Shown: positions 1-8,599, numbered from the stretch's first letter. The stretch is 64,000 nt of DNA from Dethiobacter sp. (GCA_020725465.1 DYEY01000003.1:1-64000); one strand, 5' to 3'. Numbers and translations are program-made. Notes: a model not told the origin generated them from the letters alone.

Positions 1-1
1 C

Positions 2-97
2 TTTGGTGTCTTTGGCTTCCTCGAGTTTGTTCAGCTGTATGCAGCATGTAGTTCCGAAGTGAAGAATCGCTTGAACCCCATCCTTGCCAAAGTATAG
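2..97 (+). CDS. 3' end of an unidentified CDS (partial at window start)
   Basis: Frame 2 is open from the window edge for 31 codons and ends at TAG 95-97. The tail has a hydrophobic and aromatic stretch followed by a basic end (residues ...NRLNPILAKV). No family is recognisable from so short a piece, and chance openness is possible. From 98 to 233 I see no gene; the last 15 bases hold the ribosome site of the next one. Confidence 0.3.
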   Translation, partial: FGVFGFLEFVQLYAACSSEVKNRLNPILAKV

Positions 98-233
98 GTT
101 GAACTCTATCCCCTGTTCAATTCCAAATTACGAATTGAAGTAAAGAAACATTTTTCAGGCAGGAAATATTGTCTCCATATCCAACTAAAATATTTTATAA
201 ATTCAAAGCAGTACTTTCATATGAGGTGAAGCA

Positions 234-1139
234 GTGAACAGGCAGACGAAAGGGTTTCTTTTGGTTCTGGTTTCCGCCGCCGGTTTCGGCTCCATGCCGG
301 TTTTTGCCCGCCTGGCCTACCAGGACGGGGTAAACATGTTCGAGCTGCTGGCAGCACGCTTTTTCGTCGCCGGCCTGGTGTTGACGCTTTACCTGCGCCT
401 TAAGAAAAACAGTAACAGTTACCTGGGCCGCCGCCAGCGCGCTACCGCCGTGATTATGGGCCTGTGCGGGTACGGCCTGGCCACCCTGTGCTTTTTCAGT
501 GCGCTACAGCTGATCCCGGCACCGCTGGCCTCTATCCTGCTTTTTACCTATCCGGCCTTTGTCTGCCTGCTGATGGCGTTTACAGGGACAGAAAAGCTGG
601 ACCGCGGAAAAAACAGCGCTCTGCTCCTGTCGGCAGCCGGCCTGGTGTTGGTCCTTGGCTCTTCACTGACCTCGGCCAATCCGGCCGGTACGCTCCTTGC
701 TTTGCTGGCTGCCTTACTGTTTTCGGTCTATGTGCTGCTGGGAGACCGGCTGCTCCGCAATGCTCCCCTGGCGGCAGCTACTGCCTGGATTTCCTGGTCA
801 GCGGCGGCCGGTTTTGTTTCCTACGGCCTGCTGGCCGGAAAACTGTCCTTTGCTTTTGGTCTGGCCGGCTGGGCCGCTGTGGTTTGTCTTGCCCTGTTTT
901 CCACGGTTATGGCCATTCTTGCCTTTCTGCACGGCGTAATGCTGATCGGAGCTTCCCGGGCCAGTATTATCAGTACTTTGGAGCCTCCCATCACCCTGCT
1001 TTTGTCCGCTGTCTTCCTGAGTGAAACGCTGACACCGCTGCAGCTGGCCGGAGGGGCACTGGTGCTTTCCTCGGCCTTGCTGGTCCACAGGAGCCAGGCA
1101 GGGAACATGCGGGAAGGCCTGCCTTCAGTTTCAGAGTAA
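234..1139 (+). CDS. EamA/DMT-family transporter
   Basis: Predicted inner-membrane drug/metabolite transporter of about 10 hydrophobic helices arranged as two EamA repeats (roughly residues 5-145 and 150-285), the usual length for the family at 301 aa. The Gly-rich first helix (GFGSMPVFARLA) and the LASILLFTYP segment are typical of this superfamily. GTG start at 234 is set by GAGGTG at 223-228. The family exports amino acids, nucleosides or drugs; the substrate cannot be told from sequence. It stands alone, with a gap and a new promoter before the next gene. Confidence 0.85.
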   Translation: MNRQTKGFLLVLVSAAGFGSMPVFARLAYQDGVNMFELLAARFFVAGLVLTLYLRLKKNSNSYLGRRQRATAVIMGLCGYGLATLCFFSALQLIPAPLASILLFTYPAFVCLLMAFTGTEKLDRGKNSALLLSAAGLVLVLGSSLTSANPAGTLLALLAALLFSVYVLLGDRLLRNAPLAAATAWISWSAAAGFVSYGLLAGKLSFAFGLAGWAAVVCLALFSTVMAILAFLHGVMLIGASRASIISTLEPPITLLLSAVFLSETLTPLQLAGGALVLSSALLVHRSQAGNMREGLPSVSE

Positions 1140-1168
1140 CCCAAGTGGTTTTGCCAGACTTTAGCTCA

Positions 1169-1197
1169 TTGAAAAGAGGCGCCAATTTGGCTATAAT
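1169..1197 (+). promoter_or_regulatory. sigma-A type promoter upstream of prenylglyceryl phosphate synthase
   Basis: TTGAAA at 1169-1174, a 17-base spacer, and a perfect TATAAT at 1192-1197, about 33 bases before the ATG at 1231. Confidence 0.7.
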
Positions 1198-1230
1198 GTT
1201 ACTATCTGACAGAGACGGGAAGGTCTTATT

Positions 1231-1965
1231 ATGCAAGTGCAGAGTATTCTGCGGGAGACGATAGCCGTAAGGCCGGCTCACCTTACCCTGGTGGACCCAC
1301 CCAAACAGACACCGGAGCGGGCGGCGGAAATAGTGCAGGCAGCCGACCAACTGGGGACCGATGGCTTTCTGGTGGGTGGCACCACCGGCGTTTCACAGAC
1401 CAACCTGTTGGAAACGGTAGCCGCCATTAAAAGCGTTACGAAAAAACCGGTCATTTTCTTCCCCGGCGAGGGGAAGGCTTTCAGCATGAGTTTTGACGCC
1501 GTCCTCTTCCTTTCCCTCCTGAACTCACGCAACGTGAAATTTGTGATGCGTTCCCAGGCACAAAGCGCCCTCATACTTAAAAAACTCGGGGTGGAAGTCA
1601 TTTCCGTCGGCTATCTGGTGGTGGAGCCCGGTATGAGCGTCGGGGAGGTGGGTGAAGCCGACCTGGTGAGGCGGGACGACTTCTGGTCGGCCGGCAGCTA
1701 TGCTGCAGCCGCCGAAATAATGGGGATGGACTTCTTCTACCTGGAGTGCGGCAGTGGCTCCCCTGTTACTGTGCCCCCCGACATGGTGCGGGCGGTGAAA
1801 AAAGCTGTCGACCTCCCCGTTATCGTGGGCGGTGGCATCAGGACCGCTGCCGTGGCCAAACAGTTGATTTCCGCGGGCGCGGATATTATCGTGACCGGTA
1901 CGGTAATCGAGCGCCACGAGTACAGGCAGCGCCTTTCCGAAATTATCAGGGCGGTGACAGGATGA
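1231..1965 (+). CDS. geranylgeranylglyceryl/heptaprenylglyceryl phosphate synthase family protein (PcrB/GGGPS)
   Basis: TIM-barrel prenyltransferase that makes an ether bond between sn-glycerol-1-phosphate and a polyprenyl diphosphate. Family signatures are visible: HLTLVDPPK near residue 17, GGTTGV near 49, PVIFFPG near 73, YLECGSGSP near 170 and PVIVGGGIR near 197, which build the phosphate and G1P sites. At 244 aa it is of normal length. Archaea use this step for membrane lipids; Bacillus PcrB makes heptaprenylglyceryl phosphate. ATG start has GGGAAGG upstream. The next gene overlaps by 4 bp (ATGA), so the two are translationally coupled. The prenyl chain length used is unknown. Confidence 0.85.
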   Translation: MQVQSILRETIAVRPAHLTLVDPPKQTPERAAEIVQAADQLGTDGFLVGGTTGVSQTNLLETVAAIKSVTKKPVIFFPGEGKAFSMSFDAVLFLSLLNSRNVKFVMRSQAQSALILKKLGVEVISVGYLVVEPGMSVGEVGEADLVRRDDFWSAGSYAAAAEIMGMDFFYLECGSGSPVTVPPDMVRAVKKAVDLPVIVGGGIRTAAVAKQLISAGADIIVTGTVIERHEYRQRLSEIIRAVTG

Positions 1966-2450
1966 CCAGGCGCCTGGTAAAGCACACTTCACCCGGCCCA
2001 AAGAATTCCCTCGCCTACTGGACAAGCTACGTTTCACCAATCCGTGTCTGTTTCAATTTTGCCATCATCTATTTCTGCCGTTTTCTGCCTTCGCTGTGGC
2101 TCAAAAACATCCTGCTGCGGCTCACCGGCATGAAAATCGGCCGTGATGTTTCCGTCGGGCTGATGGCCATGTTCGACGTGTTTTTCCCCCAGCTGATTAC
2201 TGTCCATGACAATTCCATCATCGGCTATAATTCCATCATCCTCGCCCATGAATTCCTGGTGGACGGCTGGAGCACCGGTGAGGTGGAAATCGGGCCCAGC
2301 GCCATGATCGGTGCCAACGCCACCGTCCTGCCCGGCGTTATTATCGGCGAGGGCGCCGTGGTCTCCGCCGCTTCCCTGGTCAATAAAGACGTGGCGCCGC
2401 GTACCGTGGTGGGCGGCGTCCCGGCCAAAACAATAAACGGCTCCTGTTAA
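1962..2450 (+). CDS. acyltransferase with left-handed beta-helix (hexapeptide repeats)
   Basis: 162 aa protein of the hexapeptide-repeat transferase superfamily. The N-terminus (about 1-60) carries a hydrophobic segment, then LTGMKIGRDV and imperfect hexapeptide turns from about residue 55 to 155 (IGPSAMIGANATVLPGVIIGEGAVVSAAS), ending with the usual GVPAK motif. Such enzymes move acetyl or acyl groups to sugars or lipids. The ATG overlaps the stop of the prenylglyceryl phosphate synthase; in B. subtilis the dephosphorylated PcrB product becomes acetylated, so a role on that ether lipid is an attractive inference. A start further upstream in frame would lie inside the preceding gene and is not supported. 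Confidence 0.75.
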   Translation: MTRRLVKHTSPGPKNSLAYWTSYVSPIRVCFNFAIIYFCRFLPSLWLKNILLRLTGMKIGRDVSVGLMAMFDVFFPQLITVHDNSIIGYNSIILAHEFLVDGWSTGEVEIGPSAMIGANATVLPGVIIGEGAVVSAASLVNKDVAPRTVVGGVPAKTINGSC

Positions 2451-2466
2451 TCAACAGGGCCGTTTT
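2435..2466 (+). terminator. intrinsic terminator overlapping the end of the acyltransferase gene
   Basis: Stem AAACGGC(T)CCTGTT 2435-2448, loop AATC, complement 2453-2465, then TTTT. One bulged T. The stop codon lies within the stem. Confidence 0.6.
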
Positions 2467-2468
2467 GT

Positions 2469-2993
2469 TCAGATAAAACCTGTGATAATTCCGGCCAGGG
2501 CCGACAGTAGCAAAATCAGGATGGGATGCAGGCGGGTGGAGGTGAAAAGCAGGAGGGCGCCGGCCGCGATAAGAACAGAAGGTATATCTATAAGGGAGGC
2601 GCGCCCCACGAAGACGGCGGCGCCGGTGATAAGCGCCACCACCGCCGGGCGCAGGCCGGTGAAAGCTGCCTGGACCCAGCGGTTCTCGTAAAAGCGGGCA
2701 AACAGCCCGGCTGCCAGCACCATCAGCACGGCGGAAGGGGTGATCACACCGGCGGTGGCAAACAGGGAACCGAAGAAACCGGCGGTGCGGTAACCGATGT
2801 AAGTGGCCGAGTTGATGGCAATGGGCCCGGGCGTCATTTCCGCCACTGCCAGGATGTCAACGAATTCGGTCAGGGTAAGCCACCGGCGGACTTCAATAAT
2901 TTCTTTCTGGATTAAGGGCAGCATTACGTACCCGCCGCCGATACTGAACAGGCCGATTTTTAGGAAAGCGGCGTAAAGTTGCAGCAGTATCAC
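2469..2993 (-). CDS. chromate transporter, second half of split ChrA
   Basis: 174 aa integral membrane protein of the CHR family. The start holds the family hallmark FLKIGLFSIGGGYVMLPLIQ at about residues 10-30, then AEMTPGPIAINSATYIGYRTAG at about 51-72. Long ChrA proteins are fused duplicates; here, as in Bacillus ywrA/ywrB, the two halves are separate genes. It overlaps its upstream partner by 4 bp (ATGA). Known short-chain pairs export chromate by proton exchange only when both are present; the natural substrate may differ. It ends facing the convergent acyltransferase gene. Confidence 0.85.
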   Translation of the reverse strand: MILLQLYAAFLKIGLFSIGGGYVMLPLIQKEIIEVRRWLTLTEFVDILAVAEMTPGPIAINSATYIGYRTAGFFGSLFATAGVITPSAVLMVLAAGLFARFYENRWVQAAFTGLRPAVVALITGAAVFVGRASLIDIPSVLIAAGALLLFTSTRLHPILILLLSALAGIITGFI

Positions 2994-3586
2994 TGTACGC
3001 CACCCCCTTTTTCTTTCCGGTGCTCCCGCAGGGCCAGTACAATGCCAAGCAGCGCCCCGGCCAGGATGATGAGGATGGGATGCAGGCCAAGTCCCAGCGA
3101 GAGGGACAGGAACAGTGCCGCCAAGGCGAAATTCTGTTTCTTTTTGAAAACAGGCTTGCCTGTTTTGACAACGGCAGCCGCTATCAGCGCCGCTACGGCC
3201 GGCCGTACACCGCTAAAGGCCGTTGCCACAATACGGTTTTCAGTGTAGTGGGCAAAAATTGAGGCGATGACCAGGATAATCAGAAACGAAGGCAGGATAA
3301 CGCCCAGGAGGGAGAAGGCGGCGCCGCTTAACCCGTGCAGCTTGTAGCCGATAAAGACAGCGGAGTTGACTGCCACGGCGCCCGGTGACGACTGGGCCAC
3401 CGCCAGGACGTCCACGAACTCCTCCTCGCCCAGCCACAATTTGTTATCCACCACTTCCTGCTTGATCACCGGCAACATGGCATAACCGCCACCGATGGTA
3501 AAAGCGCCCACCTTAAAAAATGCCAGAAACAGTTCCGCCGGCAGGTATCCCTTGGCTGTCCCGGTTTTTTTTGTGTCCTCTTGCAC
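2990..3586 (-). CDS. chromate transporter, first half of split ChrA
   Basis: CHR-family membrane protein of about 198 aa, with FFKVGAFTIGGGYAMLP-type N-terminal motif and AQSSPGAVAVNSAVFIGYKL around residues 60-80. I place the start at GTG 3584-3586, because GGAGG at 3592-3596 (minus strand) is correctly spaced from it, rather than at the longer GTG at 3601, which lies within the ribosome site. It forms a two-gene operon with the following ChrA half and is divergent from cwlD. Confidence 0.85.
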   Translation of the reverse strand: MQEDTKKTGTAKGYLPAELFLAFFKVGAFTIGGGYAMLPVIKQEVVDNKLWLGEEEFVDVLAVAQSSPGAVAVNSAVFIGYKLHGLSGAAFSLLGVILPSFLIILVIASIFAHYTENRIVATAFSGVRPAVAALIAAAVVKTGKPVFKKKQNFALAALFLSLSLGLGLHPILIILAGALLGIVLALREHRKEKGGGVQ

Positions 3587-3647
3587 CTTGCACCTCCGCA
3601 CATATCCCCCGCTGACCTTTCATACTCATTAACAGGGAGGGTCAGCC

Positions 3648-4367
3648 TTGCGCCTGGTTTTTTTCGGAGCATCCCAAAGAAAAAAAGCTTTTCCGCTGCG
3701 GCTGCTGCTGGCGGTGTTGCTGCTTTTAGCCTTTTCCCGGGAAATAACCACAGTGGCCCGTCCCGTGAGCCGGCCGGGACTGCCCCTGTCCGGCAAAACC
3801 ATTGTGATTGACCCGGGACATGGCGGCTACGACCCCGGCGTGGTTGCCCACGGTGTAATCGAAAAAGACGTGGTCCTGGCCATCTCCCTGAAACTGCGCG
3901 GCTACTTGCAAGGCGCGGGCGCCAGGGTGGTTATGACCCGCGAGACAGACCGCGACCTGCTGGTGCTGCCGGCGGCAGGCCCCAAGAAAAGACAGGACAT
4001 GAGAAACAGGATAATCATAATCAATGCTGCCGCTCCGGACCTGGTGGTCAGCGTACACGCCAATGCCATCTCTTCAACACGCTGGCGCGGCGCCCAGGCC
4101 TTTTACCGTATTGATGACGGTGAGGCCAGGGTTTTGGCTGAAATTATCCAGGAGGAACTGGCACGGGTGCTGAAAAACACCGACCGCCAGGCCAAACCCG
4201 GTAATTTTTTTGTTCTTAACGAGTCGTCCGCCACCGGTGTGCTGGTGGAAACCGGTTTTATTTCCAACCCCGATGAGGCCCGGTTGCTTAACGACGGCAG
4301 GTACCAGGACAGAGTGGCCTGGGCCATCTACCTTGGGCTTTTGCGCTACCTGGGCCGGACACCGTAA
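3648..4367 (+). CDS. cwlD: N-acetylmuramoyl-L-alanine amidase CwlD
   Basis: Amidase_3 family zinc enzyme of 239 aa, close to B. subtilis CwlD (237 aa). Residues 1-35 form a signal anchor (RLLLAVLLLLAF), followed by the catalytic domain: IVIDPGHGGYDPG (zinc His), VIEKD (zinc Glu), SVHANA (second zinc His) and VLVETGFISN (catalytic Glu). CwlD removes the peptide from MurNAc so that muramic delta-lactam forms in spore cortex, pointing to an endospore former. TTG start at 3648 preceded by GGGAGGG. No gerD follows. Confidence 0.85.
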   Translation: MRLVFFGASQRKKAFPLRLLLAVLLLLAFSREITTVARPVSRPGLPLSGKTIVIDPGHGGYDPGVVAHGVIEKDVVLAISLKLRGYLQGAGARVVMTRETDRDLLVLPAAGPKKRQDMRNRIIIINAAAPDLVVSVHANAISSTRWRGAQAFYRIDDGEARVLAEIIQEELARVLKNTDRQAKPGNFFVLNESSATGVLVETGFISNPDEARLLNDGRYQDRVAWAIYLGLLRYLGRTP

Positions 4368-4447
4368 GTTACTATTCTGCCTGCTCACGCCTTTTTCCTG
4401 CGCAGCGCTTTTTCTGCTTCCATAACCACTTGGGGATAATAAAAAAA

Positions 4448-4477
4448 TTGATTTAAAGTCAGATTATGGATTATTAT
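4448..4477 (+). promoter_or_regulatory. possible promoter of the AmmeMemoRadiSam operon
   Basis: TTGATT 4448-4453, 18-base spacer, TATTAT 4472-4477, in a local AT-rich patch 56 bases before the start at 4534. Confidence 0.35.
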
Positions 4478-4533
4478 ATGGTTAGGCCCGGTTGTAAGCA
4501 AAACTAACTGTGCTCCGGGCCGGGGAGGCAACC

Positions 4534-5895
4534 ATGAAAGGTATTGTTTCCGCTGGTTTTTTCCCGCACCCGCCCATTGTGGTACCAGAGGTGGGAGGGA
4601 GAGAGGCCGGTAAGGTGGCGGCTACCGCCGCTGCCATGGACGAGCTGTCCAAACGCCTGAAGGAATCAGGGGCAAAACTGATGGCGGTCATTTCACCCCA
4701 TGGCCCGGCTTTCCGTGACGCAATAGCCATCCTGGGCACCGAGACGCTCTCCGGATCACTGGCCCGCTTCGGTGCACCCCAGGTAAACTTCAGGCTGGAG
4801 AACGACCTGGAAGCGGTCCGGGCCATCGTTTCCACAGCAAAAGCAGCCGGGCTGGAGACGCTTGTCCTTGGTGGGAAAAACGCCAAGAAATACGGCGTCC
4901 GCCCGGAACTGGACCACGGCGCGCTGGTACCCCTGTATTTCCTGGCCCGTGCCGGCGTCAGCCTGCCGCTGGTACACCTTACCTTTTCCTTCTGGCCGCC
5001 GGAGCGGCTGTACGCCTTTGGCATCGCTCTGGCCCGCGCCCTGGACTTACTGGGAAAGCCTGTGGCTATGGTGGCCAGCGGCGACCTTTCGCACCGGGTG
5101 ACCCACGATGCGCCGGGCGGTTACAGCTCGGCCGGCAAAGAATTTGACGACCTGCTGGTCCGGCTGGTGGGAGAACCGGATGTGGATGCCATTCTTAACC
5201 TGGACCCGGAACTGGTGGAGGAGGCGGGTGAGTGCGGCTACCGGTCGCTTCTGATCCTCCTTGGTGCCCTGGACGGCCGTCGTATCCGGCCTGAGGTGCT
5301 CTCTTATGAAGCGCCTTTCGGTGTCGGCTACCTGGTTGCCGATCTCTCTCCCATAGACGTTACGGGCAACAGGCAGGAGGAAGAGGAGAGCGAGCATGTA
5401 AAGCTGGCCCGGCAGGCGCTGGAAGAATTTGTGCGCACCGGCCGGGTTATCGGGGTGCCGGCGGGAACTTCCCTGGCCGGTAAAAAAGCGGGTGTTTTTG
5501 TCTCCCTCAAGTCCGGCGGGAGGCTTAGGGGCTGCATCGGTACCATTGAGCCGGTACAGGAAAACCTGGCCGAAGAAATAATAGAAAACGCCATCTCCGC
5601 CGGGTGTTATGACCCCCGCTTCCGTCCAGTCACGGCTGAAGAGTTGCCGGAACTGGTGTATTCGGTGGACGTACTCTCCGAGCCTGAGGAAGTTTCAGGG
5701 CCGGAGGAGCTGGATCCCGCCCGTTACGGCGTTATTGTACAGAGCGGGCAACGAAGGGGTTTGCTTTTACCCGCCCTGGAAGGGGTAAATACCGCGGCCG
5801 ACCAGTTGGCCATCGCCCTGCAGAAAGCCGGTATCGGCCCGGGGGAGAACTACCGCATCTTCCGCTTTACCGTGGAACGGTACCACCGGAATTAA
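4534..5895 (+). CDS. AmmeMemoRadiSam system B-A fusion (MEMO-like + AMMECR1 domains)
   Basis: 453 aa two-domain protein. Residues about 1-265 match the MEMO/class III extradiol dioxygenase (LigB-like) fold: GFFPHPPIVVPEVG near the start, ISPHGPAF, LDHGALVPLYFL and ASGDLSHR supply the metal-binding His positions. Residues about 285-453 are an AMMECR1 domain (LARQALEEFVRTGR, GVFVSLKSGGRLRGCIGTI, YDPRFRPVTAEELPEL). In many bacteria these are separate AmrB and AmrA proteins beside the radical SAM partner AmrS, which follows here after 24 bp. ATG 4534 is chosen over GTG 4510 because GGGGAGG at 4522-4528 precedes it. The biochemical role of the system is not settled in the literature I know. Confidence 0.85.
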   Translation: MKGIVSAGFFPHPPIVVPEVGGREAGKVAATAAAMDELSKRLKESGAKLMAVISPHGPAFRDAIAILGTETLSGSLARFGAPQVNFRLENDLEAVRAIVSTAKAAGLETLVLGGKNAKKYGVRPELDHGALVPLYFLARAGVSLPLVHLTFSFWPPERLYAFGIALARALDLLGKPVAMVASGDLSHRVTHDAPGGYSSAGKEFDDLLVRLVGEPDVDAILNLDPELVEEAGECGYRSLLILLGALDGRRIRPEVLSYEAPFGVGYLVADLSPIDVTGNRQEEEESEHVKLARQALEEFVRTGRVIGVPAGTSLAGKKAGVFVSLKSGGRLRGCIGTIEPVQENLAEEIIENAISAGCYDPRFRPVTAEELPELVYSVDVLSEPEEVSGPEELDPARYGVIVQSGQRRGLLLPALEGVNTAADQLAIALQKAGIGPGENYRIFRFTVERYHRN

Positions 5896-5919
5896 AGCAC
5901 ATAACGGGAGGCACCTGCT

Positions 5920-6933
5920 TTGCGTGAGGCCCTGTTCTACGAAAAAACAGAAAACGGCGTTCGCTGCCTGCTTTGCCCGCACCACTGCCGCCTGCAGCCG
6001 GGCGAAACGGGCCTCTGCCGCGTGCGCCGGGTGCACGACGGCAAACTTTATACCCTGAACTACGGCTTATGTGCCGCCATGGCCACCGACCCCATGGAAA
6101 AAAAGCCGCTTTACCATTTCCACCCGGGTGCGCTAATCTTCTCCCTGGGTACCGTGGGCTGTAACCTGGACTGCGGCTTTTGCCAGAACTGGCAGTTGGC
6201 CAGGGGAGAGAGAGCGGTAGAAGACATGCGCCTGACTCCACAACAGGTAACCGCCATCGTGGAGACTTCGTACCCCCGGCCGGCAGGGGTTGCCTATACC
6301 TACAGCGAGCCGGGTGTATGGTTTGAGTTTGTGCTGGACACAGCCCGGGAAGTTAAAGATAAAGGCTACGTCAATGTGCTGGTTACCAACGGTTACCTGG
6401 AGCAGGAGCCGCTCCGGGAACTCCTTTCTGTCATCGACGCTTTTAATATTGACGTCAAGTCGTTCACCGAAGCTTATTACCGGCAGCACTGCCGCGGCCG
6501 CCTGGACCCGGTGTTGCGCTATGTGGAGACGGCAGCCAAAGCTGCCCATGTGGAGCTGACTTACCTGGTGGTGCCGGGCCTAAACGACAGTGCAGAAGAG
6601 GTAAAGAGGTTCGCCGGCTGGGTAGCCGGCATCGACCCTGCCATACCGGTCCACCTGACCCGCTACTACCCCCAGCACCGCTTTACCCTGCCGCCCACAC
6701 CACTACCAGTACTGGAAAAACTGCACGCCGCCGCGCGGGAAAAGCTGCACCACGTCTACCTGGGCAACGTTCCGGACAGCGATTACCGGCACACCTACTG
6801 TGTCTCCTGCGGCCGACCCCTGATTTTGCGCAACGGTTACCATGTCCGCTCCCTTCTCCGGGACGGTGCCTGCCGCCACTGCGGCCGGCCAGCCGGATTT
6901 GTACACAAAACCCTGACAGATGGTTCACAATGA
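5920..6933 (+). CDS. amrS: AmmeMemoRadiSam system radical SAM enzyme
   Basis: 337 aa radical SAM protein related to pyruvate-formate-lyase activating enzymes. The cluster motif CNLDCGFC gives C81, C85 and C88. An N-terminal Cys set (C16, C19, C23, C33; CLLCPHHC) and a C-terminal zinc-ribbon-like pair (CVSCGRP, CRHCGRP near 290-325) flank the barrel. YTYSEPGVWFEF and NGYLEQEPL are family motifs. TTG start with GGGAGG 8 bases upstream. It shares an operon with the MEMO-AMMECR1 fusion and a small membrane protein. Confidence 0.85.
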   Translation: MREALFYEKTENGVRCLLCPHHCRLQPGETGLCRVRRVHDGKLYTLNYGLCAAMATDPMEKKPLYHFHPGALIFSLGTVGCNLDCGFCQNWQLARGERAVEDMRLTPQQVTAIVETSYPRPAGVAYTYSEPGVWFEFVLDTAREVKDKGYVNVLVTNGYLEQEPLRELLSVIDAFNIDVKSFTEAYYRQHCRGRLDPVLRYVETAAKAAHVELTYLVVPGLNDSAEEVKRFAGWVAGIDPAIPVHLTRYYPQHRFTLPPTPLPVLEKLHAAAREKLHHVYLGNVPDSDYRHTYCVSCGRPLILRNGYHVRSLLRDGACRHCGRPAGFVHKTLTDGSQ

Positions 6934-6959
6934 CAGCCTGCGCTTAAGAGGTGATTCGC

Positions 6960-7148
6960 ATGGGGTGTCTGCTTTGGACGATATTATTTATTTTTTGCTG
7001 GCCACTGGCCCTGCTTTTTTTGTTGTTATACCCGATCATATGGCTTTTGCTGCTGCCGTTTAAGCTGCTTGGTTTTACCGTGAAATTCATCCTGGAGTTC
7101 GTCTGGGCCGTTGTCACCCTTCCCCTGTGGCTGATAAGGAGAACCTGA
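6960..7148 (+). CDS. small hydrophobic membrane protein, unknown
   Basis: 62 aa protein, almost entirely hydrophobic: two predicted transmembrane spans (about residues 4-26 and 28-58) with basic C-terminal end LIRRT. ATG at 6960 is preceded by GAGGTG at 6948-6953. It lies 26 bp after amrS and is probably cotranscribed. No family recognised. It could be a membrane tether for the AmmeMemoRadiSam proteins, but nothing beyond adjacency supports that. Confidence 0.55.
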   Translation: MGCLLWTILFIFCWPLALLFLLLYPIIWLLLLPFKLLGFTVKFILEFVWAVVTLPLWLIRRT

Positions 7149-7252
7149 AAGCGGGCGACCCGGACCACATCAGGCCCGGGATTCTTTATATCATGTTTTC
7201 CCCTGCCTGCGGCATACTATTTTTTAGAGAAAACAGCAGGGGAGTGTGTGCC

Positions 7253-8599
7253 TTGGAATTTTCCGATGCTTTTGCCGCCATAAACCAATTCCTCCATAAC
7301 CTGGTGGGCGGACCGCTCATAATTATTGCTATCCTCTCCACTGGTTTTTACCTGACCTGGCGCGGGAATTACCTGCAGGTACGGCGGTTTGACCTGGTTC
7401 TGCGGGAAACGGTTCTCAGCATCTTTAAGCCGGACAAAGGGGCCAAGGGTGAAATCAGTCCGTTCCAGGCGCTTACCACCGCCCTGGCTGCCACCATCGG
7501 CACAGGCAACATCGCCGGTGTGGCTACCGCCATTTCCCTCGGCGGACCCGGTGCCATCTTCTGGATGTGGGCTTCGGCCTTTTTCGGCATGATGACCAAG
7601 TACGCCGAAGTGGTGCTGGCTGTCCATTACCGCCAGACCAGGAAAGACAAGACGGTGGTGGGCGGCCCTATGTACTATCTGGAGCACGGGTTAAAGGCCA
7701 GGTTTCTGGCTGTGCTTTTTGCTTTATTTGGCGCGCTGGCCGCCTTTGGCATCGGCAATATGGTGCAGGCTAACTCGGTAGCCGATGCGGTGCGAGAAGC
7801 TTTTGGCATCCCGCCCCTTTTGACCGGACTGGTGTTGGCGGTGGCCACCGCCGCGGTGATACTGGGTGGCATCCGGCGCGTGGCCACCATCACCGCGGGG
7901 CTGGTGCCGGTTATGGCCGCCTTTTACCTTACCGGGGCCCTCCTGATTATCCTGGCCCGCCTGCCGCAGGTTCCTGCCGCTTTTGCTGCCATCATTGGCA
8001 ACGCCTTCACCGGCCGGGCCGCCGTGGGCGGTTTTGCCGGAGCAGGGGTTTTGCAGGCGCTGCGCTTTGGCGTAGCGCGCGGTATTTTCACCAATGAGGC
8101 GGGCCTGGGCAGTGCTTCCATCGCCCATGCCGCTGCCCGTACCGACCACCCGGCGCGGCAGGGCCTGTGGGGTATGTTCGAGGTTTTCTTTGATACCCAC
8201 GTGGTCTGCACCATGACCGCCCTGGTAATCCTGGTCACCGGTGTGTGGATCCGGGGACTGGAAGGGGCGGCTATGACTACCGCCGCCTTCAACCAGGGAC
8301 TGCCAGGCCCCGGCGGGATTATTGTGGCCCTGGGCCTGGTCTTTTTCTCCTTCTCCACCCTGGTGGCCTGGTCTTTTTACGGCGAGAAGTGTTTTGAGTA
8401 CCTGGCGGGCACCCGGTCGGTCATGCTGTACCGCCTGATCTGGATTCCCCTTATCCCCGTCGGCGCTGTTGGCGGCTTGCGTGCTGTCTGGGTGCTGGCC
8501 GACACCCTGAACGGGCTGATGGCCGTACCGAATTTAATCGGCCTTTGGGGGCTGAGCGGGGTGATAATTAAGCTATCCGGGGATTTCTTTAAAGATTGA
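7253..8599 (+). CDS. alanine/glycine:cation symporter (AGCS family)
   Basis: 448 aa polytopic transporter. Family signatures include FQALTTALAATIGTGNIAGV (about 65-85), GGPGAIFWMW, KYAEVVLAVHYR and GLGSASIAHAAA, which form the sodium and substrate sites; about 11 transmembrane spans. Imports alanine or glycine with Na+. TTG 7253 is chosen since AGGGGA at 7238-7243 precedes it; a longer reading from ATG 7127 would overlap the previous gene and adds a non-family N-terminus. Glycine uptake would fit the glycine cleavage operon downstream, although this gene has no visible glycine riboswitch. Confidence 0.85.
   Translation: MEFSDAFAAINQFLHNLVGGPLIIIAILSTGFYLTWRGNYLQVRRFDLVLRETVLSIFKPDKGAKGEISPFQALTTALAATIGTGNIAGVATAISLGGPGAIFWMWASAFFGMMTKYAEVVLAVHYRQTRKDKTVVGGPMYYLEHGLKARFLAVLFALFGALAAFGIGNMVQANSVADAVREAFGIPPLLTGLVLAVATAAVILGGIRRVATITAGLVPVMAAFYLTGALLIILARLPQVPAAFAAIIGNAFTGRAAVGGFAGAGVLQALRFGVARGIFTNEAGLGSASIAHAAARTDHPARQGLWGMFEVFFDTHVVCTMTALVILVTGVWIRGLEGAAMTTAAFNQGLPGPGGIIVALGLVFFSFSTLVAWSFYGEKCFEYLAGTRSVMLYRLIWIPLIPVGAVGGLRAVWVLADTLNGLMAVPNLIGLWGLSGVIIKLSGDFFKD

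Noticed and set aside
7127-7252. N-terminal extension of the AGCS symporter from ATG 7127
   Set aside because: Overlaps the upstream small gene, adds non-family sequence and lacks a ribosome site; TTG 7253 is well supported.
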